This document shows positions 52,657-64,000 of a stretch of 64,000 nucleotides of DNA, in pieces (within the stretch, counting starts at the first letter, position 1; the number at the start of each line of letters is the position of its first letter). Source of the stretch: Ceratopteris richardii (taxonomy: Eukaryota > Streptophyta > Polypodiopsida > Polypodiales > Pteridaceae). Location of the stretch: the NCBI GenBank assembly GCA_020310875.1, contig CM035444.1, positions 23,861,272 to 23,925,271 of the forward strand. The letters are read 5' to 3'. The translations under genes were made by a program, and so were the position numbers. The notes beneath the pieces were generated by a model that saw only the letters and a list, made by a program, of their open reading frames with translations, searched no databases and was not told the DNA's origin.

Positions 52657-53746
52657 TGTTGGGAGTGATGGTTGGATACACTCAAGAGATTGAGTTGAAG
52701 CTGCTAAACCTGCTTTGCTCCAGCCCTCCTTTGCTTCAGATATACTTAGTACACAAGCTTAGCTTCCAAATGATACAAAGAAAGCATATATGTACTTTGC
52801 AAATGATATGTGTAATGATCAAATCAAAACAGATAACTTTGCACTTCACAAATCCAAGAAAACTTGCTATTTTGGTATTGACACCTGCTCAGTCTTTCAC
52901 TCAGTGTGACCAACACACTTACAATTGATCTAATTCCTTCTGGACATATTAAATTAGCTTAACAAGCTACCATTTGCAAGTGGAATGAGATAAAATGATG
53001 GACTATACTTAGAGAAAGATGTTTAGCAAAAATATGTGTACCCCCGACTTTTTAGGAATTCTGCAGACACATACCAGTGTGCACTTCGAGCGAGATTTCT
53101 CCGAGATTGCTGATCTAATTGACTTGAAACTTTGTAGGTGTATAGTAGACTTTGAGCTGAATCCAATGTGCTTTGAATCACTTGATTTGGTTCAGTAGAT
53201 CCTGAGATATGCTCCTCAGAAGTTGACAGACTTGGAGATGATGACTCAGAGAAAACAGAGATTATAAATGTGTATACTTCTATTGATTGATGTAGTTGTA
53301 CAATCTCATTAGCATGACAAGCATAGCTAAATGAGGTATTGTGGTGTAGGCTATGAAGTAGCACTCACACACAATGAGTTACAATAATGAAATGCCTCGG
53401 GAAGTGAGCTGAAGTGAGTGACACACCCGCAACTTTTTACATCATCTTTTATAGATGTTTAGTGATCATTTGAATTTGAAATTCAAATCTAAGCTCCCTA
53501 GAATCTCTCCTCTAAAAGTAGGGAGATATTCTCTCCAATTATACCATCCAAATTTCACGACTCTAATCAAGTAGGTGTGATCATTTTACATACCAAGTCA
53601 TTTAGACTTTTACAAGAGATAAAATGGTAATAACACATAGGCAAGTGTTCCTATGGTTCTAGCTTCACATGGTGATATCTTTCAAGGGTTCCAAGCTAAT
53701 CTTCCAAGGTTCCAAGTCAAGTGTGAAGGCTTGAAATGCACCAACA
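52657..53746 (-). repeat. 5' LTR of Copia-2
   Basis: 1090 bp, adjacent to the primer-binding site for initiator Met-tRNA and followed by the target duplication GCCAT. Confidence 0.97.
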
Positions 53747-53751
53747 GCCAT

Positions 53752-54761
53752 AACTTAGGAGTCTTGGTGATTCTGATTGCGGTTGTGAATAGTGATTGCC
53801 TCTTCTCATATTCACTAAATGACTAGCCTGCTTCTGAGTTGAATGATCTAGTTTAGTCATTCGATCCTTCTGAACCCATTGTAGACGAGTATCCCATGGA
53901 TACGATGCTCGAGTAGTAGACTTCCATGTGGATGTTCTTCCATTTATGTAGGTTAATTGAGAAGCATTGTCCTCACTTTTTCTCTTGGATTCCTTTCTCA
54001 TAGGAAGGGTGATTATATCATCATACAATGCATCCTTGCTCGCAGGCAATTCTAGACTATGACATTCTTTGGGCATGCTCTTGCTTGATTCATCTTCTAT
54101 TTCCTTTTCTAGGGTTTCTTCCTCAAGTTTGATATCTTCATGAACATGATAAGGTCTTTCTTCTAACAAGTTAAAGATTTCTTTATGTCCTATTTTGGCT
54201 GATATGTATCCTTGTGCTAGATGAATGCTCAATTCGTTCTCGATAATCCAATCTTGCCCTAGGATCAGATTTTCAATTAGGTCTTCGTCCTTACATACCA
54301 AAACGTTTTGCTCCATGGTTGAATTTCCTAGGTGGAGAGATATTAGGGTTTCTCCAACACATTCTATGACTTGGCCTCCAATTCCTATCATGCATGCTTT
54401 AGTCAAACTTATGGTTGCTTGAAGTTGTGTGAGTAACGTCTTTCGCACACAACTTAGGGCTGCTCTTGAGTCAATCAGGGCATCTATCAACTGATACTGT
54501 TGTGGATCCAATCCCTAAGTTTAAATAGGGTTGGGATATACTAAGGCCCTTTTTGTCGGCTTTATGGACTTGGTAATTGGCCATGGGTATGGGTTCTTCG
54601 TCATGTAGATATCTTTCATCCCTTTGTTTTATCCACTCCTTTTGTTTCTTGATACGCTCTAGGGCTTCTTGGCGTGCTTCTTCTTGAATCCTCTCCTCTT
54701 CTTTCTTCCGATTCTGAGCTCCTATGAGTCGTGGTAACATCTGATCCGTCAATGGCTCCAT
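53752..54761 (-). other. Extra reading frames downstream of pol, part 2: second retropepsin-like region
   Basis: The minus-strand frame 54761-54471 begins MEPLTDQMLPRLIGAQNRKK and has a charged Glu/Arg/Lys coiled stretch. The frame 54511-53717 reads LIDALIDSRAALSCV and later LILGQDWIIENEL, the spacing of a retropepsin fold (an ALID strand, then ILGxDWI about 80 residues on). The element has a separate retropepsin-like region upstream of its reverse transcriptase, so this would be a second one. Recognition is by motif only. Confidence 0.5.
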
Positions 54762-54879
54762 ATATCATTTTACTCGATAACCACTTATATAGTTAGGAAG
54801 TATATCTCCATCTAATGTGGCTAGATTCACTGCTCCGCTAGTTGAGATTTTATTAATCAATAAGGGTCCATACCCGCAT

Positions 54880-56570
54880 TTCTATAGTTTCTTTGCATGT
54901 TGCTTCATTGTATATACCAGGACTAAATCTCCTTCTTTCAAACCTTTATCTTTGATGTGCGCATTGTAATACGCCTTTTGTCTTCTTTTAGCAGCATAAA
55001 TTCCTGCAACTGCTTGTAGTCTTGTTTCATGTAACTTCTCAATATGATCGAGTTGCTTAGATACCTCATGTCTTGTCCACTCATAATGTTGTGCTACTCG
55101 TAAATTAGGTACCAAAAATTTGATTGGCAGGATTGTATTTTGTCCATACACTAGGTTAAAAGGAGTAGTTCCAATGGCTATCTTGAAAGCCACACGAAAG
55201 GCCCCCAAATTGCATGATGCAATTGTTTGTCCCAATCTGACCTTCCATTATTGACTAGCTTTGTCAACACCGTACACAACACTTTATTGGAAATTTCTAC
55301 TTGACCATTGGCTTGAGGGTGATAAGGGGTTGATTTTGTATGAATAACTAGGAATTCATTCATCAAGGACTCTATTACTTTGTTAATGAAGTGCATCCCT
55401 CTATCACTTACTATCTCTATAGGTAGTCCAAAGCGAGTAAAGATGTTTTCAAAGAGAAACTTGGTTGTGGTCTGAGCATCGTTCTTTCTAGTTGCTTTTG
55501 CTTCTACCCATTTGGTTAGGTAATTTGTTGCCACTATTATGTACCAGCGTGTGATCCTTTGGCTGGAGGGTTAATTGGTCCTATGAAATCAATACCCCAT
55601 TTGGAAAAGGTTCTCGCACAAACCATGGATCTTAAAGGCATGTCATCTCTTCTAATAGGGTACTTAGCTCTTTGGCATACCTCACAACTTCATACGTAGG
55701 TATCTGCATCCATATGTAGAGTTGGCCACCACAGGCCTGTGAAGAGAATCATTTTTACAGTTCTTTTGGTTGAAAAATGTCCTCTTGTAGCACTTGCATG
55801 CGCCATTTCTAATATGGGTAAGTACTCTCCTTCATAAGCACATAGTCGTAGTTGATTGTCTTTTCCTCTTTTGAATAATTGCCTTCCCAATATAACATAG
55901 TCCTTACTCATTTCTTCTAGGGATGTTTTCTAGCTAGACTCGCTCCTTTCTCATGCTCTCTTGTTTTCAAGAATTTCACCAATGTCATACTCCAGTCTGG
56001 TGCCATTGTAAAGAATGCCAATGATGTATAGTCTTCTGGAGTATTTTCTTGACATTTTCATGATGTATACTCATGAACATCCTTAGGCATATCAGGCCAA
56101 TAAACTCCTAATCGTTTTGATTCCCTTAGTGTTCCATGGGTTCCCTTGTGCATTCTCCATGTGTTTGCGTGAGCTTGCTCAATCAAGTTCTTATGTTCGC
56201 CTTCTTCTACACATCTTGACAATACACCATTAGGTTCTTTATGGTACACACTTCCTGCTACAATGTGTAAGTTACACAACTGTAGAATTCCCTTCTTAAC
56301 CTCCTTGTTAATTGGGTGTTGTGGTCCATGGGTGAGTATTGAAATTAACTTATTTACCCACTTAGGACATACTTCTAAATTGAACAGATAAGTGTCTGGT
56401 AAATCATCTACTACTCCGTTAGGTGGTTCTCCATGTGTTAACCTAGATAGATGATCAGCTCTTATGTGGGTATTTCCTTTTTTTACTATCACTTTGAAGT
56501 CGAACTCCATTAGTAACAGAAACCATCTTACTAGCCTTCCCGTGTTACAGGGCTTATTGACTAAGAACAA
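54880..56570 (-). other. Integrase and part of RNase H of the Athila/Tat-like element
   Basis: Includes an H-H-C-C type zinc-binding part (about 55910-55690, with HASATRGHFSTKRT), the catalytic core (55534-55180, with YLTKWVEAKA and PYHPQANGQVE) and a C-terminal part (to 54882). The frame 56570-56058 carries the RNase H/connection region (NTHIRADHLSRL). Fossil. Confidence 0.8.
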
Positions 56571-56576
56571 TAAGGC

Positions 56577-57936
56577 CTAATGGTTTATGAAGAACTTGAA
56601 CTTGTTGGCTAGAAGGTAGTGTCTAAATTTCTTCACTGCATACATCATTCCTAAACCTTCTCGTTCCGTAGTTGTATAGTTTCTTTCAGCTTGATTCAAT
56701 TGTCTTGTCCCATAGGCAATCGGGTGCTCCAATTTTCCTTCATCTGCAGGTTTTGCTAGAATGCATCCTATTGTGTAGTTGAAGGCATCTACATGGACAT
56801 GAAAAGGCTTGTTCCAATTGGGTGTTTTCAAAATAGGTGTTGCACTGAGTCATTTTTTTAGTTCATTAAATGCTTTCTCACATTTGTCCGTCCATGTGAA
56901 TTGGGTCAATAATCCATAGAGTGGTTTGGCAGTTATGGCATACATGTGAATAAATCTATGATAGTATCCACAATGACCCATAAACGCGTGCACTTCCTTT
57001 GCATTTTTGGGTCCTCAAAGCTCTAAGATTACTTTAATTTTATCCTTCTCAGTAGAGATTTCGTTCTTAGATACAATGTGTCCTAGGATTTTTCCTTGTC
57101 TCACCATAAAGACACATTCAAGCACACTATTGTCAACACTTCTCAAATATCCTTCGCAACTCTGGAATATGCTCCTGTCTCCGACCTGAGTACGTGCATA
57201 AGTCGTCTAAGTTTACTTCCATACTCTTCCTTAGGAATTCTTTGAAGACATGACACATCAACCTTTGGAAAGTAGAAGGGGCATTCGTGAGTCCAAAAGG
57301 CATCACCCTAAAAGCATAGACTCCCCATTCAGTTATGAATGCAGTCTCATGTTGGTCCTCTGTAGCGATAGCCACTTGGTTGTATCCAGAGAATCCATCG
57401 AGGAAGCTATAGGCTTCCTTATCTGTGACTCTTCAGTGATAGGTAACGGGTAGCTATTACGGATCGTAGCTGCATTTACTTTCTTTAGGTTAATACACAC
57501 TCTTAATTTCCCTTTTTTTTTGGGTAGGACCACTAATGGTGACACCCCCCATGTGTTCTATCTCGTAAATAAATCCGGCTGCTAATAGCTTGTCTATCTC
57601 CTCCTTAATTTTTGTTGAATAGGCATCATTATAAGTGTAAGGGTGTTGCTTTGATGGTTTAGCATCAGGTGTCATTGGGATTCGATTAGAACAAATGGAT
57701 GGATCTACACCTTTGAGGTCCTTGTAGGTCCATGCAAACACATCCCGATACTCTTGAATTAGTCTTATCAATTCTTCTTCCTTCTCATGTGACACATCTT
57801 TTCCTATGTACGTACATCTTTCCTCTCCATCTTCCATGGTCACTATTACCTTGTTTGTTTGTTCCTTATTATCATATGTTTCTCCTTCTCTTCCCTCTCT
57901 CTTAGGCATCTCAATGGCTATCTTACTCTCCTCCAC
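56577..57936 (-). other. Reverse transcriptase and RNase H of the Athila/Tat-like element
   Basis: The pol start DVFAWTYKDLKGVDPSIC, the block KEEIDKLLAAGFIYE and the RT core (AFRVMPFGLTNAPSTFQRLM) are typical of plant Ty3/gypsy elements. RNase H (HPIAYGTRQLNQAERNYTTT) follows. Fossil. Confidence 0.85.
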
Positions 57937-58319
57937 TTCATATCTTTTGAAGTGCTCTAGGACTTCAAAAAGGTTTGGGTTTTGTTCTACCTTTTCTAAC
58001 GTCTCCTCATGGTTTGGTCTTGTGTGAGCTGCTTCTATTGCTAATACCTTGAATGTTCCTTCTTTGTCTTCAGCTTGAATTGCTTCTAAATACCATTACT
58101 TCAAATCAAACTCTAGTTCCATCTCTATGCTTTCATATTCTTCCTTCCATTATTTTTTCTAATACTTCTCCTACTTCTACCTCCTGAAGGACTACCATGT
58201 AAAAACTTACATCATAACCTTCTTCGTCCACACATCCATTCATGGTTAATACCTCTTCATTTATGCATACATCCAAGGTGGCTAGAATCTCCATCCAACC
58301 GTGTGGTTTGAATGCTTCA

Positions 58320-61300
58320 TCAGGGAAAACTTGAGGCATATACATAGGATCCTCTATAGGTCAGTAATTTTGATGTCGAATAGGCCATATTTGAGTTTTT
58401 TACATATCCATAGTTGAGAATCTTCATGCATCCATGATTGTTTGCTTGAACCGACACTATGAATTGACCTACATCCCTATATGCAAATGTATGCAAATTT
58501 ATCTTGGTAGTAGTTCCTTGATGTTGTAGGTATAAAGCGTCTCTTCCCCAGTCTTGTACTACACTGAGTTGTCTCATGAATGGTCGTCCTAATATCATTT
58601 CATAGTTATTCACTTTTCCAATTTGACATATAGCTAATGTGTGCTCAAACTCCACTCTGTAGGTGGTTAACTTAATTTTCTCCAGTATTCGGAGGGGTCT
58701 CTCTACATGGCCATCTACTAATTGAAGCTTCATATGTGTTGGTCGCAGGGCTGGCTTTCCCCATTTCTCCCGAATCTCTTTGTTTGCTATGCCTACACTT
58801 GCTCTTGTGTCTAGAATGGCTTTAGTCATGTATCCATTATATGTGATGGGTAAACGTGTGTTTCCCTCGTCTCCTTCACTAAATTCTCTGACTTTATCCA
58901 CAGGGATTTGTATAGTAGAAAGGGCTTCAGTTTCTGTACTTTCCTTTTTATTTTCCTCATTCTCTAACTTCAACTGTCCCGCTAACTGTTTCCATATTTG
59001 CGGCTTGGCTCATAGTAATTCTTCCACAGTCAACTGACATCGTACCTTGGTCTTCTTGAGTTCTGTTAAATTGTGAGAGGTCTTACCTGAAGACTCATTT
59101 TCCTTTCCTTGCACTATGGGAGCATGGAAGATTATTGATCCTTTCTCATATTCCCCATGTAGTTCGGTAGGGTAGAAATGTTGTGTACTTCCTCCCTATT
59201 TCGGTCTAACATGGAAACCTCTTCATATACTTCATCCAAATTTGGCGTTGGTTGGTCATCCTCAACATCTAATGTCTCAAAGGGTGGTCTTGAATTTCCA
59301 TTGTTTTTCCGTCGGTCTTCCCGAATCCTAGCCCACAACTCTCTTGGCCAATCAGCTTCCAGATCAGGGATTATAGAAATTGATTTGCCCTGAGTGCTAG
59401 GTAGTTCTTCCTTACTATCTTTCTCTTTTGGTTTCTGATCATTCTCTTTAAAACACTCATTGTATTGATTCTCAGATATTCTCATCTTTGAGAGGACTAG
59501 GATAGTCTTTTCTAGAGTGGATTGAGTTACCTCTATGAGCTTTCTGCATATCGCCAGTCTCTCCTTCTTCAACTCCCCTTGTGGGTAAAGTTTCTCATGT
59601 TGCTCTATGTTTAGTCCAATCGTGATTCTAGCTTGGTAAGCTTTCAGCCACATGTCCAGGTCATCTGGTCTTGGGTCTACTAAGATTGATCCTGGCTTGT
59701 TTAGTTCTTGTGTATGAGACGTAAGTGGGGTATCTTCTCGTATTTTCAGTTTCTCAAGTTTCTTTGCCATCTCCCACATTCTTCTTGTCCTCCTTACTTT
59801 TGTTTTTCATCCATTTGTTTCTAAGTTTTTCCCTTCTATCCTTCCAACTTTGGCTCTTCTTTGTTTGGGTCCTCTCACGTGGGTCTTCAAAATCTTCCAC
59901 TACTTGTATTTGGGTTCTAGGTTTTTATTCTTTTCTTGTTCATAGTCCACTTTGGCTTGCACTCATGTGATAGCTTTTAGTGGTACTGTGTACTCGTTAT
60001 CACTGCTTGATGATTCAATTACTTCAATCACATTGATTTGTGTTGTGTTATGAGTCTTATTGGGATTCTTTGGGTAGTATCTAAATAGATGTTCCTTTCC
60101 ACATTATTGCAATATCCTTCCCAAGTCGTAGGAGGTGGTGGATTATATGGCAGAGTGCATTCTCTTATGAAGTGGTCTCCTCCGCATCTATAGCATGGTC
60201 CTTTTGGCACAGGCAGTCTAATGGGTGGTCTCATGGGTGCTTGGGCTTTCGGTGCAGTGTACATTAGGGTTGCAAACTATGGTCCATAGGTGTTGTCATA
60301 TCCCTCATAACCGTAGTATTGTTGGTCATAAGTTTGGTCATACTCCATCAAACTCGTGTCATAGGGATAGTACTCTCCTTGGGTTTGCTCGTATCCCTAA
60401 TTCGTTGCTTCTGTACTAGCTAAAGGTGGAGCTGGTACTATGGCTTTCTCCATGTTTTCCTCTAGTTGAGCATATTTAACTGGCACTACATTCTACGGAA
60501 GGGGTGGTTGTTGTCCTAACATTGGCTGAGGTTGTCCATATTTCCCTTGTTCTATGGTCTAGGTGCTCCTTCTGGGCCTGGATATGGGTTATATCTTGGG
60601 ATCTCTCTTCCTGGCTCTCTAGGAGGGTATGCATAAGGCCTATACTGAGGTTGATTAATGGGCCTTGGCTGCTTGTTAAATGGGCAGTTTTCAGTAGTAT
60701 GGTTAGTGTATTTTTGCTCTATATGGCAGTACAGATTGGTTCCTTGAGGTGGCAACCTATTGTATGGATACCCTTGAGGCATGCCTATTCCTCTCTTGCG
60801 CATATGTGAGATGGGTGATCTCCACCACATAGGCTACATCGTCATAACATGGGGATCCTCATTGTAGGGTGTTGGTAATTCCTCTGTCTGTGTACTCCTA
60901 ACTTCTTGGCTACCAGTTCTACTAGCTCCTCTACATTATTGGAGTTAGATGTCATAGTACTTCTAGTGTCTTCTGATTTTGTAGGGCTTGGTGTACTTTT
61001 GAGATCGTCAGCTAAGTTTTCCTCTAACTCAATACATTCTTGAAGACACTTGTTCAATGTTTGGAGTTGTTTCACGTAAACTAGTGTTCTCAATGTCCCA
61101 TTAGTCAATCCGTCCAAGAATAATGATATCATTTTTTGCTGGGACGGTCTTTCTGTTATTGGGCATCTATAAACATATTGATTAAATCTTCGGGCATCGG
61201 TTTTCACGGTTTCATTTGGATTCTATTTGAAGCTATGGATTAAAGATGACAAGTTGTATTTAATCCCCCTCTTGGTGAATTCTCCTATGAAATCTTGAAA

Positions 61301-62420
61301 AAATAGTTCAAAATTTCCAAATTGATTTGGATGCAAGGGTTGAAACCAAGTCAAAGTCGTCCCTGTGAGGGTAAGTCCAAAGGATTCATACTGCACAAAG
61401 AAGTCATCCACCTGCACTGCTCGTAACACTTGTTTAAACTCTACTATGTGATCATATGGTTCTCCCATTCCATCATAGTGATTTCTCATACATTTGGCCA
61501 CTTGAATTGGTCTCAGCCTTCTTATTGGTTCTAGTGGTCTGGGCATTATACGAATTGCTGGTCTAAATAGAGGTATTCTAGGCTGCACATGGCCTTGGCC
61601 TAAATGGTGGCCAATTCAGGTTACCTATTCCTGAGTAGGTTTGGTTGTGTGATTGCACTCCTGGCATTGTGAATTGCACATGAGTTCAGTTATGAACACT
61701 TTGTTGGATCGTTTGTCTTAACATTGATGCGTTCCAAAAGGATTGTGCGAGGCGGTTGCATGTTCTTGAGGAGGGAATACTGGCAACCCCATATACTTTA
61801 ATTGAGATCTATCAACAGCATCTACCAGCCAATACCTTCTTTGGTGCTAGTCTAGGTATGTGACTCTAGACTCATCTTCGGGATCCTTCAACTCATAGAA
61901 AGTCATTGCGCTTACTACCTGTCCTTGTGTGGGTGAGTCGGTTTGTAATAGTAGGTCTGACCCATGGATCAGGTATACATCCAACAGGTAGTCATCTTGA
62001 GGTATCAAATCCCCTCTCAAGACTTGGGCCACCACTGATTTACCTCTTGGTGTAGTTCCTAGTTCTTCAGGGTCAGGTCTCCTCGAGTTTCCTTGTCCTT
62101 CCAATTCTCCTCTCTCGTTGATCCGATTTGGGTTTTCTGTTACCACGTAGATGTGACCTAATTTGTCCATGTACACTCCTCCTTCATACTTGACTACAAG
62201 TCTGGGCACTATTGTTGAGTCAGTAGAGTTTACCATCCTTGCAACAGACCTATTTAAACCATCCAGGTTAATAGGGATCCCTTGCAGATTGGTGGACACA
62301 TATTACGGAGAGGTGCAATATTCCCCCTCTACAGTTGACATAAAGTTCTCCTTAGGGGCAGAACCATGCATGTCTTTTGAGGCCATGGGTAGCTCTCCTC
62401 TGAATCACTAGAGGTATCTG
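58320..62420 (-). other. Gag and retropepsin-like region of the Athila/Tat-like element
   Basis: Gag core near 61590-60840 (YDGMGEPYDHIVEFKQVL and LTWFQPLHPNQF), a knuckle-like CYRCGGDHFIRECTLP near 60190, a charged helical region (59779-59132) and a retropepsin-like domain (about 58880-58400, with YNGYMTKAILD and MILGRPFMRQL). Several frames; fossil. Confidence 0.75.
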
Positions 62421-62599
62421 TATAGATAGAGTGATGACTTGCTTGGGTTGCACTTCCTATCAATGAAATGACACTCCTTGGGCTACTTAGCATCCGGCTT
62501 GATCTCAAGTTCATTCAACCTTCTGGGCTTATGTTGGCCTCCTACTTCCCCTCAATTAGTTCCTCAAACTCTTCAATTTTTGCCCTAAAATAGCTTAAG

Positions 62600-63245
62600 T
62601 GGTTATGGATGATACCACTCTTGGTGATACCATCCAGACGATACGATACCGATTGTAGCACAATATGATCATTCTGGTATCGTATCGTGCTACAATTGGT
62701 ATCGTATCATTTGTATGGCCACCGAGTGAGACGATATGATACCATTATTTACACGATACGATACCTCTGCATTCGACGATGCGATACCAAGTTAGTGGAC
62801 GATACAATACCTGACCACTGCACGATACGATAATGTATTGCTCATGATACAATACCAGGGTTGCAAGCGATAGGATACCAAAATTTTGCACGATATGATA
62901 CTAGCAAAGCACACGATACGATACTCAAACTCTTAGGATATGATACCGGAACTATGGACGATACGATACCAAAATGGTCACACGATATGATACCACTTTT
63001 TTGCATGATATGATACTAAAATAGGCACGATACGATACCGCTCGGTCGATGATACAATACCGTGACCGGGACGATATGATACCGGGTGGATTGTGATAAG
63101 ATACCACCGACCAATCCACAATCGCGATACCAGCACTTGACAAAACGATACCAGAATGGTATCGCGATACCTCAAGTGGGTATGCAACGATACGATACCA
63201 TGCGAGTATCGCGATACTATGGAATTTTGGTATCATGATACCAAA
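62600..63245. repeat. GATACGATACC repeat array in the leader of the gypsy element
   Basis: About two dozen copies of CGATACGATACC and variants at irregular 20-35 bp spacing. The first part has copies in both orientations and could fold into a 21-bp stem (62640-62660 with 62688-62708). It lies between the 5' LTR and gag. No coding capacity. Confidence 0.9.
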
Positions 63246-63919
63246 ACTCAAACATCTACAATACTTCAGCCAAATTTCATCTAAAACTCAAAAAATTTTG
63301 GTGCAAAGTGTTTCTTTTCCTCACTTCTTCACTCTTGACCCCCTGAATCACCTAAACAGCATCAAAAATCTCTTTGTTGTACCCCACGATACCGAAAAAG
63401 CTTTTAATCATGCACGTGTGTTCTTGATACCAAAAATTTGTATAGCTTACCTTCAATGATGCCTCAACCAAACTTTATGCTCTCAACTTCACTCTCTAGC
63501 TCGCTAGGCACAATACCACACTGATGATACTGATCGTTGCTCTGCTCACGCTACCTGCTCTCACAAATGTTCAATTGAATTGATTTTTTTTGGGGTTTTT
63601 ATAGTTTTGGGTTACCTAAGACTTAAACTGAGTTGATTTTGATAATTTTTGGGGATTTTTTTCTTGATGTTTTCTACTTCTTCCTACTCTACTCCTCTCT
63701 CACCTAACCCTAACTTTTTCTTTTCTTCCTCACTCCTAACCTTAAACCTAAAAACTCATTACACACACCTCAAGAGTGTGAAGTAACAAGTGTTGAAGTG
63801 CTTGACTACTTTCCACTGAACGAATTCACCTCTACAAATACAATTCCTTCAGTCCAGAGCTATAACCATCATGAAGGCACCTTGGTTAAGTTTCTTCCCC
63901 AGCAACGGCACCAAAAATG
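63246..63919 (-). promoter_or_regulatory. Leader and primer-binding site of the Athila/Tat-like element
   Basis: Non-coding leader. The minus strand at about 63917-63898 reads TTTTTGGTGCCGTTGCTGGG, the tRNA primer-binding site, two bases inside the 5' LTR. Confidence 0.75.
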
Positions 63920-64000
63920 TGTGTACCTAAGTCGTGAAGCCTTAGGGACTTGTGTCAATGAGACTAAATCTCAATCACCCCACAAGTGCATATAGTGGTG
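63920..64000 (-). repeat. Edge of the 5' LTR of the Athila/Tat-like element (continues outside)
   Basis: 81 bp matching 44305-44385 with about 5 differences. The window ends inside it. Confidence 0.85.

Larger units (their letters stand above)
47276..53746 (-). mobile_element. Copia-2: young Ty1/copia element, nearly whole, minus strand
   Basis: LTRs of about 1089 bp at 47276-48363 and 52657-53746 (TGTTGGGAGTG...CACCAACA), with target duplication GCCAT on both sides (47271-47275 and 53747-53751). Minus strand: primer-binding site TGGTATCAGAGC inside the 5' LTR (right), gag (about 52630-51600, with a Gly/Asn/Tyr-rich end), protease, GAG-pre-integrase and integrase (about 51600-50100), reverse transcriptase (about 49900-49150, with [11 protein letters not shown]) and RNase H (to about 48420), then a purine tract TTGAGGGGGAG and the 3' LTR. 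It looks close to whole, with about one break. The LTRs differ at about 7 positions plus one 2-bp gap by eye (under 1%), so it is the youngest element here. Confidence 0.97.
44305..64000 (-). mobile_element. Large Ty3/gypsy element (Athila/Tat-like), broken, continues past the window
   Basis: The LTR start TGTGTACCTAAGTC is at 44305 and again at 63920. Next to the right copy, the minus strand reads TTTGGTGCCGTTGCTGGGG, a primer-binding site typical of plant Athila/Tat elements. Minus-strand order: leader (63916-62530) with a repeat array, gag (about 62400-59050), retropepsin-like (about 58900-58320), reverse transcriptase (about 57930-57130), RNase H (56831-56580), integrase with zinc-binding part (about 56570-54880), then further frames downstream of pol (54761-53752 and 47270-45700), a purine tract and the 3' LTR (45177-44305). 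Without Copia-2 it is about 13 kb plus the rest of the 5' LTR. More than a dozen breaks. The 81 bp of LTR visible on both sides differ at about 5 positions, so it is older than Copia-2. Confidence 0.9.

Noticed and set aside
62600-63245. Possible CRISPR-like array
   Set aside because: Spacing is irregular, units vary and run in both orientations, and it lies in a plant retroelement leader.

Overview
This window looks like repeat-rich nuclear DNA from a land plant with a large genome. The evidence is the element types: Copia elements primed by initiator Met-tRNA, an Athila/Tat-like Ty3/gypsy element, CACTA (En/Spm) transposons with TNP2-type transposase, and long TA and CATA microsatellites. 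I cannot name the species. I found no intact host gene, tRNA or rRNA; nearly every recognisable protein belongs to a mobile element.

Layout. 1-1283: tail and LTR of an element lying against the first CACTA copy. 1284-9308: CACTA copy A, with a SET-domain reading frame, a multi-exon TNP2 transposase, a long hairpin in the first TNP2 intron, an LTR-like insertion, a minus-strand second gene, and a clear right terminus (CACTACAAGAAA on the minus strand) preceded by palindromic subterminal repeats. 9309-11906: mostly featureless, with a Copia remnant. 11907-19021: two 1.3-1.4 kb direct repeats rich in GTCGCCC motifs and minisatellite, flanking a broken minus-strand gypsy body. About 19860 to at least 39100: a second CACTA region (copy B) with the same SET plus TNP2 layout. 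It is invaded by Copia-1 (20698-25846, target duplication GCACA) and by a large non-coding LTR element (27651-32635). 39591-44304: Copia-3, cut off by an Athila/Tat-like gypsy element (44305 to beyond 64000), which is itself invaded by the young Copia-2 (47276-53746, target duplication GCCAT).

Most notable. (1) The TNP2 intron of CACTA copy A holds a 398/368-nt inverted repeat with a 10-nt loop. Its arms encode a fragment resembling the SMC-hinge-like C-terminal region of plant DMS3/GMI1 proteins; DMS3 acts in RNA-directed DNA methylation. A transposon carrying a hairpin of a silencing-pathway gene would parallel rice miR820, which is carried by CACTA elements and targets OsDRM2. (2) Both CACTA copies carry a SET (lysine methyltransferase-type) domain directly upstream of the transposase. 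I know of no described CACTA family with this arrangement. Both copies are now damaged, so these are candidates for an element family whose intact members would lie elsewhere in the genome.
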